63,682 bases of DNA, from the NCBI GenBank assembly GCA_944384745.1, contig CALWUO010000009.1, positions 1 to 63,682 on the forward strand, in the 5' to 3' direction. The DNA comes from an uncultured Butyricicoccus sp. Its GTDB lineage: Bacteria > Bacillota > Clostridia > Oscillospirales > Butyricicoccaceae. Each line of letters opens with the position of its first letter. Within the stretch, counting starts at the first letter, position 1. The notes beneath the pieces were generated by a model. The model made no database searches. It saw only the letters and a list, made by a program, of their open reading frames with translations, and was not told where the DNA came from. Below, in pieces: positions 45,097-54,722 of the stretch. The position numbers and the translations under genes were made by a program.

Positions 45097-46365
45097 ATGC
45101 CAGGCAAGGTAATTTTAGGAGCTCAATGGGGCGACGAAGGCAAGGGCAAATTTATTGATATTTTTGCCGCAAAAGCTGACTTAGTAGTTCGCAGTCAGGG
45201 CGGTAATAACGCAGGTCATACAGTAGTTGTAGACGGTGTTAAATATAAACTTCAGCTTATTCCATCTGGTATTTTATATCCAGAATGTGTAAATGTAATT
45301 GGTCCTGGTGTCGTTGTAGACCCACGCAATATATTAAAGGAAATTGACACATTAGCAGAGCAAGGTGTATCTGCTGACAAGCTGTTTATTGATGCACGTT
45401 GTCATTGTATTCTTCCATGGCATTTAGAGCTTGATGCTTTGAGTGAAAAGGCTCGTGGTGGTGATGATATCGGCACAACAAAAAAAGGTATTGGCCCTAC
45501 CTATATGGATAAGGCTGAACGTATTGGTGTGCGTATGCATGACTTTGTAGGTGACCGTTTTGAAAGCTCACTGCGTGAGGCTTGCGAGCGTAAAAATAAA
45601 GTTATTGTTGGTGTGTATGGCGGTGAACCAATTGACATTGAGGCTGTTTTAGCTGAATACCGCACATATGCTGACCGTTTAAAGAAATATGTAACTGATA
45701 CTTCCATAATGACATGGAATGCAGTTAAGGAAGGTAAGTTTGTATTATTTGAGGGTGCTCAGGGTACACTGCTTGACCTTGACATGGGTACTTATCCATA
45801 TGTTACATCTTCTCACCCAGTTGCTGGCGGTTGCTGTATTGGCTCTGGTGTTGGTCCAACAGCTATTACTGATATCATGGGTATCTTTAAGAGTTATACA
45901 ACTCGTGTGGGCAAAGGTCCATTCCCAACAGAACTTTTTGATGAAACTGGTGATTATATCCGTAATGCTGGCGGTGAGTTTGGCACAGTCACAGGTCGCC
46001 CACGTCGCACAGGCTGGTTTGACGCAGTAATTGCACGTTATACAATCCGTGTAAATGGTCTAACCGAAATGGTAATTAATAAGATTGACCCTCTTCGTGG
46101 TCTTGATAAATTAAAAGTATGCGTTGCTTATGACTACAAGGGCGAGCGTATAACTGAATTCCCAGCTAATTTTGCTGATTTAGCTGATTGCACTCCAATT
46201 TATGAGGAGTTTGACGGCTTTGATGAGGATATCACAAATTGTCGTAGCTTTGACGAACTACCAAAGAGCGTTCAAAATTACATTCGTGAGCTTGAGCGTA
46301 TTTGTGGTTGTAAAGTTACAATGTTAGGCGTAGGCCCAGCAAGAGACCAAGTTATGAGTATATAA
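45097..46365 (+). CDS. purA: Adenylosuccinate synthetase
   Basis: A 422-residue enzyme. GAQWGDEGKGK (residues about 7-17) is the GTP-binding P-loop with catalytic Asp, NNAGHTVV binds IMP, and TTKKGIGPTY and GRPRRTGWFD are further signatures. It makes adenylosuccinate from IMP, Asp and GTP, the first step to AMP. It is monocistronic with a promoter and a terminator. AAAGGGG precedes the ATG. Confidence 0.98.
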   Translation: MPGKVILGAQWGDEGKGKFIDIFAAKADLVVRSQGGNNAGHTVVVDGVKYKLQLIPSGILYPECVNVIGPGVVVDPRNILKEIDTLAEQGVSADKLFIDARCHCILPWHLELDALSEKARGGDDIGTTKKGIGPTYMDKAERIGVRMHDFVGDRFESSLREACERKNKVIVGVYGGEPIDIEAVLAEYRTYADRLKKYVTDTSIMTWNAVKEGKFVLFEGAQGTLLDLDMGTYPYVTSSHPVAGGCCIGSGVGPTAITDIMGIFKSYTTRVGKGPFPTELFDETGDYIRNAGGEFGTVTGRPRRTGWFDAVIARYTIRVNGLTEMVINKIDPLRGLDKLKVCVAYDYKGERITEFPANFADLADCTPIYEEFDGFDEDITNCRSFDELPKSVQNYIRELERICGCKVTMLGVGPARDQVMSI

Positions 46366-46372
46366 ATGAAAG

Positions 46373-46406
46373 CAGCAAGTCGCATTAACGGCTTGCTGTT
46401 TTTTTA
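46373..46406 (+). terminator. purA terminator overlapping the convergent phosphoesterase gene end
   Basis: CAGCAAG / CTTGCTG with TTTTTTT following on plus. The loop covers the last bases of the minus-strand metallophosphoesterase gene, so the two genes converge inside one hairpin. Confidence 0.85.
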
Positions 46407-46996
46407 TCTGTACTAAAAGTATATCTTTCAAATGCGTTTATAACTTGCGTTTGACCAATTTCTGACAGACGTTTATATTCTGTACCATAATTGAGATGGG
46501 TATGACCATGTATAAAATAATCTGGTTTATATTTATCTATAAGCGTATTAAACACTTTAAAGCCCATATGAGGTAAATCCTTGCCATCACCAAAGCCAAA
46601 AGAGGGAGAATGAGTAAGTAAGATATCAAAGCCTTTTGAAAAAAACAATTTTGCTCTAAGCTTTTTTACCCTTTTAGTCATTTCTCTTTCTGTATACTGA
46701 TGTTCTCCAGTGCTGTAACGCATAGAACCGCCAAGCCCTAAAATACGGACACCATTGTGATTATATATTTTATCCTCTATACAAATACAACCTAAAGGCG
46801 GCTTTTTATCATAACCGCTATCATGGTTTCCGTGAACATATAGAATTGGCACTTTTGCAAAGGTTGCAAGAAATGAAAGATAATCGGCTGATAAATCACC
46901 ACATGATAAAATAAGCTCTATACCATCTAATTTTTCTGGTTTAAAATAGTCCCATAAATATTTTGATTCTTCATCTGCAAGTGCTAATATTTTCAC
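46385..46996 (-). CDS. Calcineurin-like metallophosphoesterase
   Basis: The start is GTG 46996 (MKILALADEESK), overlapping the stop of the upstream gene as GTGA, with GAGGAG about 8 nt before. The 203-residue protein has SCGDLS, YVHGNHD and a distal HGHTH metal motif, placing it in the calcineurin-like family of small phosphodiesterases. The usual first motif D-x-H is replaced by ALADEES, so the first metal site may differ. Coupled translation with the ParB-BMP fusion suggests a joint role, which is unknown. Confidence 0.83.
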   Translation of the reverse strand: MKILALADEESKYLWDYFKPEKLDGIELILSCGDLSADYLSFLATFAKVPILYVHGNHDSGYDKKPPLGCICIEDKIYNHNGVRILGLGGSMRYSTGEHQYTEREMTKRVKKLRAKLFFSKGFDILLTHSPSFGFGDGKDLPHMGFKVFNTLIDKYKPDYFIHGHTHLNYGTEYKRLSEIGQTQVINAFERYTFSTDKKTASR

Positions 46997-48837
46997 AATA
47001 TATTTTGCTCCTCTAATTTTTCTTCTTCGGGCAGAATACCTATTACATTTTCTGCAAGCCAATCCATTTTTAATATATCTTGAGGTTTCATAGAATTAGG
47101 GTCACTATATTTAATCTCACCGTTTTGGTTTTTAAGTGTTCCTGTAAATGGACCTATTCTACCGCTGCAAATAGCCTCTCTAAGTAATTCGGCAAGCTGT
47201 CTTACACCATCTGGCAAGCTTCTTGAATAGATAACTTCCACTACTCCAGAATCCATGCCCCACCAGTAACTTATTGCACTGCTACCCTTAGCATCACTTT
47301 TCCAGTTGCCGTCTAATATACGATAAAGCAGTTTTTGATAGAATTTACCCCATCTGCCTATTGCTATTGCAAGATTTTTCGGTTTTTCGCCTGTATTATC
47401 ATACAAACCCACAGCTCTAGGAGTGTCTGTTGGCACAGGTAACAGGTCAAAGTCGTCCATATAAAACATTTTTTCATTTGTAACGCCATGTTGTGTATTA
47501 TCTGAAACCCATTCTAGGTAAATTTTTGCACGAGGGTTTGTCATTTCTGCACCACGAGCAAAAGCGTTTATACTAGCAACTGAACCTTCAGTCGGTCTGC
47601 CACATAAATAAGCAATTCTATCATCTGGAGTTAACGCACCTGCAAGTGCACCCGCTAAAAATTTAGCCTCATACATTCTTAAATAATATGTACGTATCAT
47701 ATTATGAACGGTGTTTAGCGAGCAATTAAGCACCTTAACATCTGGATATTTAGCCGCTATTTGCACACATGCACGAACCATTTGAGGTTCTGGAGTAAAA
47801 ATAACATCTGCACCATCTTCAACAGCTTGCTCCATGGCTTTGACAGCATCTTCTTCTGTTTGAACATCACTATAAACCATAGTGCTTATTTGACCATTCA
47901 TAATTGCTTGAACATCACGTCTACCAAGCTCATGTGCATAAATCCATGCACTGTCCTCTGGCAAATTTCCATATATAAAAGCAACTCTTAAATTTGTGCT
48001 TATAAGCCCTGAAAACAGTGATTTTTTACTTTGAGAGTCTAGCATAAGTGTCATTCCACTTTGTTCAATACGTCTTGCAATTTCTGGTTTAATTTTTTCT
48101 AACTCTTTTTCAATTTGTGATGGAACTTTGCGTTTTGAGCTTTCAAAGTCATATATACGAAGATATGCAATAAGGGCTTCTGGTGTTTGGCTACTTTCCC
48201 CTCCCTGACTTTTATAAGCACTTGAAAACATACTATAAAACGTTCTAAAATCTCTAATAAGTTCTGCACTCCATTGAGCATCTTGTTTAAATCCCATAAC
48301 TTCTAAAAGTTGGTTATAGCCTCCAAGACGTGAAAACTGAACTATGTACATACCTGTTAGATGATAAAATTGCAAAAATTCATTATATATTTTAACATTT
48401 ATATCATCACTATCTGCTGGATAAAGTCTTGTAACATTACCTGCAATACTTACCGCACCAAAGTATTTAAGTACACTAACTCTTTTATGACCTTCTATAA
48501 CATAAAATTTACCCATGTATTCTACTGCTTTTATAGGGTCTCTTAATCCCTCTGTTAGATGAGCTTTACATAAATTTATCCATTTACTTGAAAATTCAGT
48601 TTTTTCAGGCATAAGTGGATAAAAACTCAAAGAAAAAGCATTACTTCTTCCATCTGTGCAAGTACCTGCAATTAAATCAAGCGGAATTTCAATTAAACCC
48701 AATGATTCTCTGCGTAAAGTACCATTTTCCATGCTTTCTGGCATAACAGCCATCATACCACTTTTACCATGAATCATATTGGTTCTTAATTCTCTTTGTC
48801 CCATTCTCAACGCTTTTCTATAATGTTCCTGCTCCAT
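46993..48837 (-). CDS. Cytoplasmic fusion of a ParB-like domain and a BMP-type ligand-binding domain
   Basis: A 614-residue protein with no signal peptide, lipobox or membrane helix. Residues about 44-145 resemble the ParB/sulfiredoxin-like nuclease fold: IPLDLI, then VIEGHKRVSVLKYFGA (EGHKR at 115-119, cf. the ParB G-E/x-RR box). A helical region follows (about 150-275). Residues about 288-570 are a BMP/PnrA-type periplasmic-binding fold (LRVAFIYGNLPEDSAW, GADVIFTPEP, GRPTEGSVASINAFARGAEM). BMP domains usually bind nucleosides outside the cell. Here the domain must act inside, perhaps as a nucleoside-sensing regulator (inference). A phosphoesterase is translationally coupled downstream. Confidence 0.75.
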   Translation of the reverse strand: MEQEHYRKALRMGQRELRTNMIHGKSGMMAVMPESMENGTLRRESLGLIEIPLDLIAGTCTDGRSNAFSLSFYPLMPEKTEFSSKWINLCKAHLTEGLRDPIKAVEYMGKFYVIEGHKRVSVLKYFGAVSIAGNVTRLYPADSDDINVKIYNEFLQFYHLTGMYIVQFSRLGGYNQLLEVMGFKQDAQWSAELIRDFRTFYSMFSSAYKSQGGESSQTPEALIAYLRIYDFESSKRKVPSQIEKELEKIKPEIARRIEQSGMTLMLDSQSKKSLFSGLISTNLRVAFIYGNLPEDSAWIYAHELGRRDVQAIMNGQISTMVYSDVQTEEDAVKAMEQAVEDGADVIFTPEPQMVRACVQIAAKYPDVKVLNCSLNTVHNMIRTYYLRMYEAKFLAGALAGALTPDDRIAYLCGRPTEGSVASINAFARGAEMTNPRAKIYLEWVSDNTQHGVTNEKMFYMDDFDLLPVPTDTPRAVGLYDNTGEKPKNLAIAIGRWGKFYQKLLYRILDGNWKSDAKGSSAISYWWGMDSGVVEVIYSRSLPDGVRQLAELLREAICSGRIGPFTGTLKNQNGEIKYSDPNSMKPQDILKMDWLAENVIGILPEEEKLEEQNIL

Positions 48838-49047
48838 AATAAAAAACCTCCTTTGTTTGTTTTAGGGTAACATGCTAAAAGTTAAAAATCAATGCTCAAA
48901 AAATATATGTCATAAATTTACCCTTAATATCAAAATTTTATCATTGTTGTTTGGTGGTTAAATGTGTTATCCTTTGGTTGTAACAAAAAAGAACTTTAAC
49001 ACAGTATTTTAGATAACATTTTAATTTTTAATTGGAGGAAAATTCCC

Positions 49048-50139
49048 ATGGCAAGTATTACTTTTAAGCATGTAAACAAAACATATCCAGGTGGCGTTGA
49101 GGTTGTACCTGACTTAAACCTTGAAATTAAAGATAAAGAATTTGTAATTCTAGTTGGTCCTTCTGGTTGTGGTAAATCAACTACACTGCGTATGATTGCA
49201 GGTCTTGAAGAGGTTACTGGCGGTGAACTGTACATCGGTGATAGGGTTGTAAATGATGTTGCACCAAAAGACCGTGATATTGCAATGGTATTCCAGAACT
49301 ATGCTCTGTATCCACATATGACAGTTTACAAGAATATCGCTTTTGGTCTACAACTCCGCAAAATGCCAAAGGACGAAATTGACAAAAAGGTTCATGAGGC
49401 TGCTCGTATTCTTGACCTTGAACATCTTTTAGACCGTAAGCCAAAGGCTTTATCTGGTGGTCAGCGTCAGCGTGTTGCTTTAGGTCGTGCAATGGTTCGT
49501 AACCCATCTGTATTCCTACTTGACGAGCCTCTTTCCAACCTTGATGCTAAATTGAGAACTTCAATGCGTTCCGAAATCAGCAAACTACATAAACGTCTTG
49601 ATACAACTTTTGTATATGTAACCCATGACCAGACCGAGGCTATGACAATGGGTGACCGTATCTGTGTTATGAAAGACGGTGTTATTCAGCAGTTTGACAC
49701 TCCTCAAGCTCTATATGATACACCATGTAACCTATTTGTTGCAGGATTTATCGGTTCTCCTCAGATGAACTTCTGCCCAGCAACTATTTCTAACAAGGGC
49801 GGTCAGATTGTTGCAACATTCTCTGGTTTTGATATTCCAATGACTGCTGAAAAGGCTAAGGCTCTTCAAAGCTATGTTGGTAAAGAAGTTATTCTTGGTA
49901 TCCGTCCATCTAATTTCCTAAAAGCAGAAGATGCTAAGGTTACTATTACGGCTAAGGTTGAACTTTCTGAGCTTATGGGTGCTGAAACTAACATCTATCT
50001 TGACTGCAAGGGTCAGAAGTTGATTGTTTGCATGCCATCTAACGTTTATCCTAAGGAAGATACTGACTTTGTTATTGGTATTGACGTTGAAAAAGTTCAT
50101 GTATTTGATAAGGATACTCAGAAAGCTATCTGTCACTAA
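49048..50139 (+). CDS. msmX: MsmX/UgpC-type carbohydrate ABC transporter ATPase
   Basis: A 363-residue ATPase: Walker [12 protein letters not shown]-loop, signature LSGGQRQR, Walker [14 protein letters not shown]-loop VTHD, then a C-terminal MOI/TOBE domain from about 240. MsmX-type ATPases serve many sugar importers in one cell, and none of their permeases or binding proteins is encoded here, which fits a shared subunit. It starts 26 nt after an AT-rich region with GGAGGAAA. An AraC regulator is only 5 nt downstream. Confidence 0.92.
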   Translation: MASITFKHVNKTYPGGVEVVPDLNLEIKDKEFVILVGPSGCGKSTTLRMIAGLEEVTGGELYIGDRVVNDVAPKDRDIAMVFQNYALYPHMTVYKNIAFGLQLRKMPKDEIDKKVHEAARILDLEHLLDRKPKALSGGQRQRVALGRAMVRNPSVFLLDEPLSNLDAKLRTSMRSEISKLHKRLDTTFVYVTHDQTEAMTMGDRICVMKDGVIQQFDTPQALYDTPCNLFVAGFIGSPQMNFCPATISNKGGQIVATFSGFDIPMTAEKAKALQSYVGKEVILGIRPSNFLKAEDAKVTITAKVELSELMGAETNIYLDCKGQKLIVCMPSNVYPKEDTDFVIGIDVEKVHVFDKDTQKAICH

Positions 50140-50144
50140 TAATT

Positions 50145-51005
50145 ATGCAATGGCACACAAGCTTTTCAAATAAAAGTATACTGAATTTAAAACCCATTGA
50201 AAGCGATATTGATATAGCAAAGCTTTTGGTTTTAAATAGTGCATATGATAATGTTAAAGTAGATGATGATATTATCTTTGAGCTTGATGAGTGCGAGCTT
50301 GCTATTATAAGTGTAAATAATGGAAAAATTTCTCTACAAACTACTCAGTTTGATGATGTGGTTTGCAGTGGATATGCTATCGCTTTGACAACATTTCATG
50401 GTGTATGTCATATAACTACTGATACTACCTCTACCATTTCTATTTTACTCTTTTCAGGCAGTCTGTGGCATAACATTCTTGAAAAACAACTGTCAAAGCG
50501 TGTGCTTTTATTTAACAATTCATCTATTAGGCTTTTTCTCTCCTCTTTGCCTGAATGTGTAGCCGAAATATCAGATATTTCGGCTATAAGTTATTCATTT
50601 ATTTTATCACTTAGAAATTCTGTTTTAAGCGAACAAGCTCATTATCCTTTTGTAGTAGAGGCTGCACTTAATATAATTGAAGAAGATTATGCATTTTTAG
50701 AGGGTGTTCAGGACCTTGCAGAACGTGTTGAAGTTTCTGTGGGTCATTTGACCAGACTTTTTAAACAGTCTATCGGTCTCACCCCACTTCAATGCCTTAC
50801 ACAGTTTCGTATAGCCCATTCTAAACAGCTTTTACTTGATAATTCATTGACTATTTCAACTATTGCAAGCCTTTGCGGATTTGCAAATGCAAATTATTTT
50901 GCTAAAGTATTCAGACATGAAGTAGGCATGTCGCCCTCTGAATATCTGCAAAGTAAAAATGTTTCAAATAAAAAAGCAAAATCCTCCGATATATATTTGC
51001 TTTAA
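50145..51005 (+). CDS. AraC-family transcriptional regulator
   Basis: A 286-residue protein. N-terminal cupin-like sensing region (about 1-150) and C-terminal double helix-turn-helix (about 180-280) with SVGHLTRLFKQSIGLTPLQCL and a second helix in ISTIASLCGFANANYFAKVFRHEVGMSPSEYL. Such regulators often control sugar use. It starts 5 nt after the ATPase stop and has no clear ribosome site, so translation is probably coupled. The sugar sensed is unknown. Confidence 0.87.
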   Translation: MQWHTSFSNKSILNLKPIESDIDIAKLLVLNSAYDNVKVDDDIIFELDECELAIISVNNGKISLQTTQFDDVVCSGYAIALTTFHGVCHITTDTTSTISILLFSGSLWHNILEKQLSKRVLLFNNSSIRLFLSSLPECVAEISDISAISYSFILSLRNSVLSEQAHYPFVVEAALNIIEEDYAFLEGVQDLAERVEVSVGHLTRLFKQSIGLTPLQCLTQFRIAHSKQLLLDNSLTISTIASLCGFANANYFAKVFRHEVGMSPSEYLQSKNVSNKKAKSSDIYLL

Positions 51006-51014
51006 CTTAAAAAG

Positions 51015-51050
51015 AAATCCCTTCAGCTCACTGAAGGGATTTTTTCTATT
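51015..51050 (+). terminator. Bidirectional terminator between the AraC gene and uxuB
   Basis: Perfect 11-bp stem AAATCCCTTCA / TGAAGGGATTT with a short loop, then TTTTCT on plus. The minus strand also has a T-rich tail, suiting both converging genes. Confidence 0.88.
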
Positions 51051-52639
51051 TATCTAGCAGATACATATTTATGAAGTGTATTTCTTACCGCACCAGTGCC
51101 ATTATAAAGCTCTGCTGCCATTTCAATAATGCGGTCAATAAGCTCTGTTTCACACAGATTTAGACCAAATACATCTTCTCTTGCATATAGTTTCTTTAAA
51201 CAGCTCATATCCTGCTCGCCTGTTTTAACCTCAAGAGGTTTTACAATCTCTTGCAGTTCTGCAAGCAGTGGGTCAGCAGATGGAGTAAATTCATTACCAT
51301 TATCATCAATACCCTTGATATATCTTGCATAACCAGCTAAAACAAGAGGAATTAACACAAGGTCATTCATATTTAAGCCGTTTTTGATATAAGCCTTAAT
51401 TGTTTCACCAAAACGGATAGAAAGCTTTTGAGATGTGTCAGTTGCAATTCTCTGTGGAGCATCTGGCATAAATGGATTAGGCAGACGACGGGTTAATACT
51501 GCGTCAATGAAATCAGATGGCTTTAATACACCAGGGTCAACTACAACAGGCATAGCTTCAATATAGCCAATTTTAGTTATAAGTCCCTTAATATCCTCAT
51601 CTTTCATTTCATCAGAGATAAGTGTATAACCTAGCATACAGCCATAAATAGACATAGCAGTATGCAGTGGGTTTAGACAGGTGCAAACCTTCATCTTTTC
51701 AACCTTATCAACGGTTTCACGCTGTGCATAAATTGCACCCGCTTTTTCTAGTGGTGGACGACCATTTGTATAATCATCTTCCATAACTAGATATTCAGTT
51801 TCTTCTGCATTAACAAAAGGAGCTGTATAAGTGTTGCGGTCAGTGATAATAGTATAATTATCCTCAAAGCCGTCCTTTGCTAGCATATCCTGAACCAGTT
51901 TGTCTGGACGTGGGGTGATTTTATCAATCATGCTCCAAGGATAAGAAACTTTGGAATTGTCATTTAGATAATCAACAAAGCTTTGTGGAGCAATGCCAGC
52001 CTTAACCCAAGCATTAGCATAAGCCATAACAGCATTTTTAACTTTATCACCATTATGAGAACAGTTATCCATGCTTTGAATGGTTACAGGATAAGCACCA
52101 GCTTCAAAACGTTTAAGCATTAAAGCGGTAACTTTACCCATAATAAATTGAGGCTCTAAACCACGCTCTAAATCAGCGTCAACAACTGAGTAACCCTTTT
52201 CTGTGATAGTGAAACTAATCATTTCAAGAGAAGGATTTACAAAAATCTCAGCTAGTCTGTTCCAGTCAGCTTCAAACTGTTTATCAGCCTTTAGGCTTTC
52301 TGTAACAGATGCAACTACACGCTTTTCAATAGAACCATCAGATTTTAGTAATACTAAAAGGCTCATATTGTTATATGGTGCATATGCTTTATCAATAATT
52401 TCATAGTCAAAGCCTTCAGCAACGATTACACCTCTATCATAATCGCCATTATCAAGAACCTTTTGTAACATAGCCGCTGGAAAAGCTCTGAAAATATTAC
52501 CAGCACCAAAGTGAACCCATGTTGGTTCATCATGAGTTTTTTGCTTTACTGCCTCAATATCGAACTTTGGCAGAGTATAGCCTTTTTCTTCCCACTGTGC
52601 TTTATCAAAATTACTATTTTGAATATCAGTAAGTTTCAT
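51050..52639 (-). CDS. uxuB: Mannitol-dehydrogenase-family fructuronate reductase
   Basis: A 529-residue polyol-dehydrogenase-family protein. The NAD-binding motif is WVHFGAGNIFRAFPAAML (about residues 41-58), followed later by NPLHTAMSIYGCMLGY and a helical C-terminal domain. Located directly after uxuA (19-nt gap), it most likely reduces D-fructuronate to D-mannonate in hexuronate breakdown. The long-chain form (over 500 residues) is usual for clostridial UxuB. Confidence 0.87.
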   Translation of the reverse strand: MKLTDIQNSNFDKAQWEEKGYTLPKFDIEAVKQKTHDEPTWVHFGAGNIFRAFPAAMLQKVLDNGDYDRGVIVAEGFDYEIIDKAYAPYNNMSLLVLLKSDGSIEKRVVASVTESLKADKQFEADWNRLAEIFVNPSLEMISFTITEKGYSVVDADLERGLEPQFIMGKVTALMLKRFEAGAYPVTIQSMDNCSHNGDKVKNAVMAYANAWVKAGIAPQSFVDYLNDNSKVSYPWSMIDKITPRPDKLVQDMLAKDGFEDNYTIITDRNTYTAPFVNAEETEYLVMEDDYTNGRPPLEKAGAIYAQRETVDKVEKMKVCTCLNPLHTAMSIYGCMLGYTLISDEMKDEDIKGLITKIGYIEAMPVVVDPGVLKPSDFIDAVLTRRLPNPFMPDAPQRIATDTSQKLSIRFGETIKAYIKNGLNMNDLVLIPLVLAGYARYIKGIDDNGNEFTPSADPLLAELQEIVKPLEVKTGEQDMSCLKKLYAREDVFGLNLCETELIDRIIEMAAELYNGTGAVRNTLHKYVSAR

Positions 52640-52658
52640 ATTAAATCACCTTCATAAA

Positions 52659-53729
52659 TCACTTATCAAGCTTATCTAACATATCCCAAATACCCCAGAT
52701 ATACATAATACCCAGAGCTCTGTCATATAAACCATAACCTGGACGACATTTTTCACCCCATATATGACGACCATGGTCAGGACGGATATAGCCTTCATAA
52801 CCACAATCATGATAAGCTTTAACAATATCAAGAATACCAGTATCACCATCACAATCTCTGTGAGAAGCCTCAGAGAAATCACCATTGTCAAAATGCTTTA
52901 CATTTCTAATATGAGCAAAAGCGATACGGTCACAATGCTTGCGAACAATATCAGCAACATTATTGTTAGGATTTGCACCTAAGCTACCAGAACAAAGTGT
53001 TAAACAGTTGTATGGGTCATCAACCATTTTTAGGAAACGCTCAATAGCTTCTTCATTAACAAGCAGTCTAGGAAGACCAAAAATATCCCATGGTGGGTCG
53101 TCCTGATGGATAGCCATTTTGATATCACATTCATGACAAACAGGCATAATAGCCTCTAAGAAATACTTTAAGTTTTCCCATAGCTTTTCCTTAGTTACAG
53201 GCTTATAAAGCTCAAACAGCTCATCTAAACGAGCCATACGCTCTGGCTCCCAACCTGGGAAAGTCATACCATTTAGATTGTTAAGGATATATTCAGCCAT
53301 TTCCTTAGGGTCATCATGGATTTTAGATTTTTCATAATAAAGAGCAGTAGAACCATCACCAACTGGGTGGAACAGGTCTGTTCTAGTCCAGTCGAAAATT
53401 GGCATAAAGTTATAGCAAATAACTTTTACACCAAACTCTTTTAAATTTCTAATGGTCTGGATATAATTTTCAATATATTTATCTCTTGTAGGTAAACCAA
53501 CCTTAATATCATCATGTACGTTTACAGACTCTACAACGTCCATATTAAAACCGTACTCATCTAGTTGTTTTTTTACTTCTGCGATTTCTTCTTTTTCCCA
53601 AACCTCACCTGGCTGTTTGTGATGCAAAGCCCAAACAATACTTGTTACACCTGGAATTTGCTTAATATCAGACAGGGAGATGCTATCATTACCTTCGCCA
53701 TACCAGCGAAAACCCATTTGCATTGGCAT
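52659..53729 (-). CDS. uxuA: Mannonate dehydratase
   Basis: The start at 53729 (MPMQMGFRWYGEGND) lies 6 nt after GGAGGT; a 10-codon extension has no ribosome site. The 356-residue TIM-barrel enzyme has HQDDPPWDIFGLPR, a metal-binding stretch, CSGSLGANPNN and IRPDHGRHIW. It dehydrates D-mannonate to 2-keto-3-deoxygluconate. The uxaC, kdgK and kdgA genes needed around it are not in the window. The operon is preceded by a palindromic operator candidate and a divergent-side GntR gene. Confidence 0.95.
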   Translation of the reverse strand: MPMQMGFRWYGEGNDSISLSDIKQIPGVTSIVWALHHKQPGEVWEKEEIAEVKKQLDEYGFNMDVVESVNVHDDIKVGLPTRDKYIENYIQTIRNLKEFGVKVICYNFMPIFDWTRTDLFHPVGDGSTALYYEKSKIHDDPKEMAEYILNNLNGMTFPGWEPERMARLDELFELYKPVTKEKLWENLKYFLEAIMPVCHECDIKMAIHQDDPPWDIFGLPRLLVNEEAIERFLKMVDDPYNCLTLCSGSLGANPNNNVADIVRKHCDRIAFAHIRNVKHFDNGDFSEASHRDCDGDTGILDIVKAYHDCGYEGYIRPDHGRHIWGEKCRPGYGLYDRALGIMYIWGIWDMLDKLDK

Positions 53730-53804
53730 AAGGAAACCTCCTTTAAATTTTATGCTCACTGTTGAGCTGTTCTCTATAACTGATATTTTAATATATTAAC
53801 ATTT

Positions 53805-53816
53805 CAGTTGCAACTG
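53805..53816. promoter_or_regulatory. Palindromic operator candidate upstream of uxuA
   Basis: CAGTTGCAACTG is a perfect 12-bp palindrome next to a minus-strand TTTACA (53815-53820) that could be the uxuA -35 box. ATTGCAAT (54635-54642), with the same TTGCAA core, lies before the GntR gene. Both together fit autoregulation by the GntR protein. Confidence 0.5.
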
Positions 53817-53861
53817 TAAACTTTCACATATTTCATAAAAATTTATGTGCATTTTGATAAT

Positions 53862-53892
53862 AAAAAAGCAAAGACTAAATTTAGTCCTTGCT
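53862..53892 (-). terminator. Terminator of the GntR-family gene
   Basis: Minus strand AGCAAgGACTAAA / TTAGTCtTTGCT, then TTTTTT. It begins right at the stop codon of the regulator and shields uxuA from read-through. Confidence 0.85.
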
Positions 53893-54573
53893 TTAAAGGG
53901 AATATTTTTCATCAAAATAATCTGGAAACATTTCATATACAGTTTTTAAATGCCCTCTATATCTGTTCATATGTTCGTCAAGACATTTATCCATTAAATC
54001 AAGTTTTTTATCAAATAGTGCATTTACAATATTTTCATGGTCTGTTGGGATACTGTCATCTGAAAATGCTTTTAAACTCAAAATTCTAAGGCGTTCTATA
54101 TGTTGAAGTTTAGAACGAATAAAGTCAAAATACCTTTGTTTTCCCAAAATATCAAAAGGTATTTTATGAAATTCATTATCAAGCTCTAAAAGCTTATCCC
54201 CACTATTAGGGTTTTGAGATTTCAAATAAAATCTATAAAGCTGTAAATTTTCATCATATCTTATTCTATGGGTTTCATTTAAAATATCTGATACATTATG
54301 AAGAATTTCTTTTTCCCAAGCAAATCTTAAAAACTGTTCCATTTCGACTTGCTCTGTATCAATTCTTGAAACAAATGTGCCGCTTTGAGGTTTTACAATA
54401 ACTAAATTTGCTAAACTAAGCATTATTATTGCTTCTCTTACTGGTGTACGGCTTATTCCAAGTTCGTCTGCAAGTTCTTTTTCATTTAATGCAGTACCTG
54501 GAACTAAATCCAGATGAAGTATACGTTTTCTTAAAAGTTGATATGCATTTTCTCTTGCACTTGTCACTACCAT
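53893..54573 (-). CDS. GntR-family (FCD-type) regulator, probably of uxuAB
   Basis: A 226-residue regulator. The N-terminal winged helix is ENAYQLLRKRILHLDLVPGTALNEKELADELGISRTPVREAIIML; residues about 80-215 form the FCD effector domain with metal-binding His in EFHKIP and DEHMNRY. FCD regulators commonly sense sugar acids, and UxuR is of this class. Its location directly upstream of uxuAB, with shared TTGCAA-core palindromes, supports that assignment. Effector unknown. Confidence 0.85.
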   Translation of the reverse strand: MVVTSARENAYQLLRKRILHLDLVPGTALNEKELADELGISRTPVREAIIMLSLANLVIVKPQSGTFVSRIDTEQVEMEQFLRFAWEKEILHNVSDILNETHRIRYDENLQLYRFYLKSQNPNSGDKLLELDNEFHKIPFDILGKQRYFDFIRSKLQHIERLRILSLKAFSDDSIPTDHENIVNALFDKKLDLMDKCLDEHMNRYRGHLKTVYEMFPDYFDEKYSL

Positions 54574-54722
54574 AAATCAACTTCACCCCCTCATATATAT
54601 TACTTCTTAACCAAGTAATTATAATATATCACATATTGCAATGTCAATTAGCTTGCATTTTGTTTGCATAAATAATTTTTATTATGTGCATACTATGAAA
54701 AAACAAAGGAGGTTTTTTAAAT

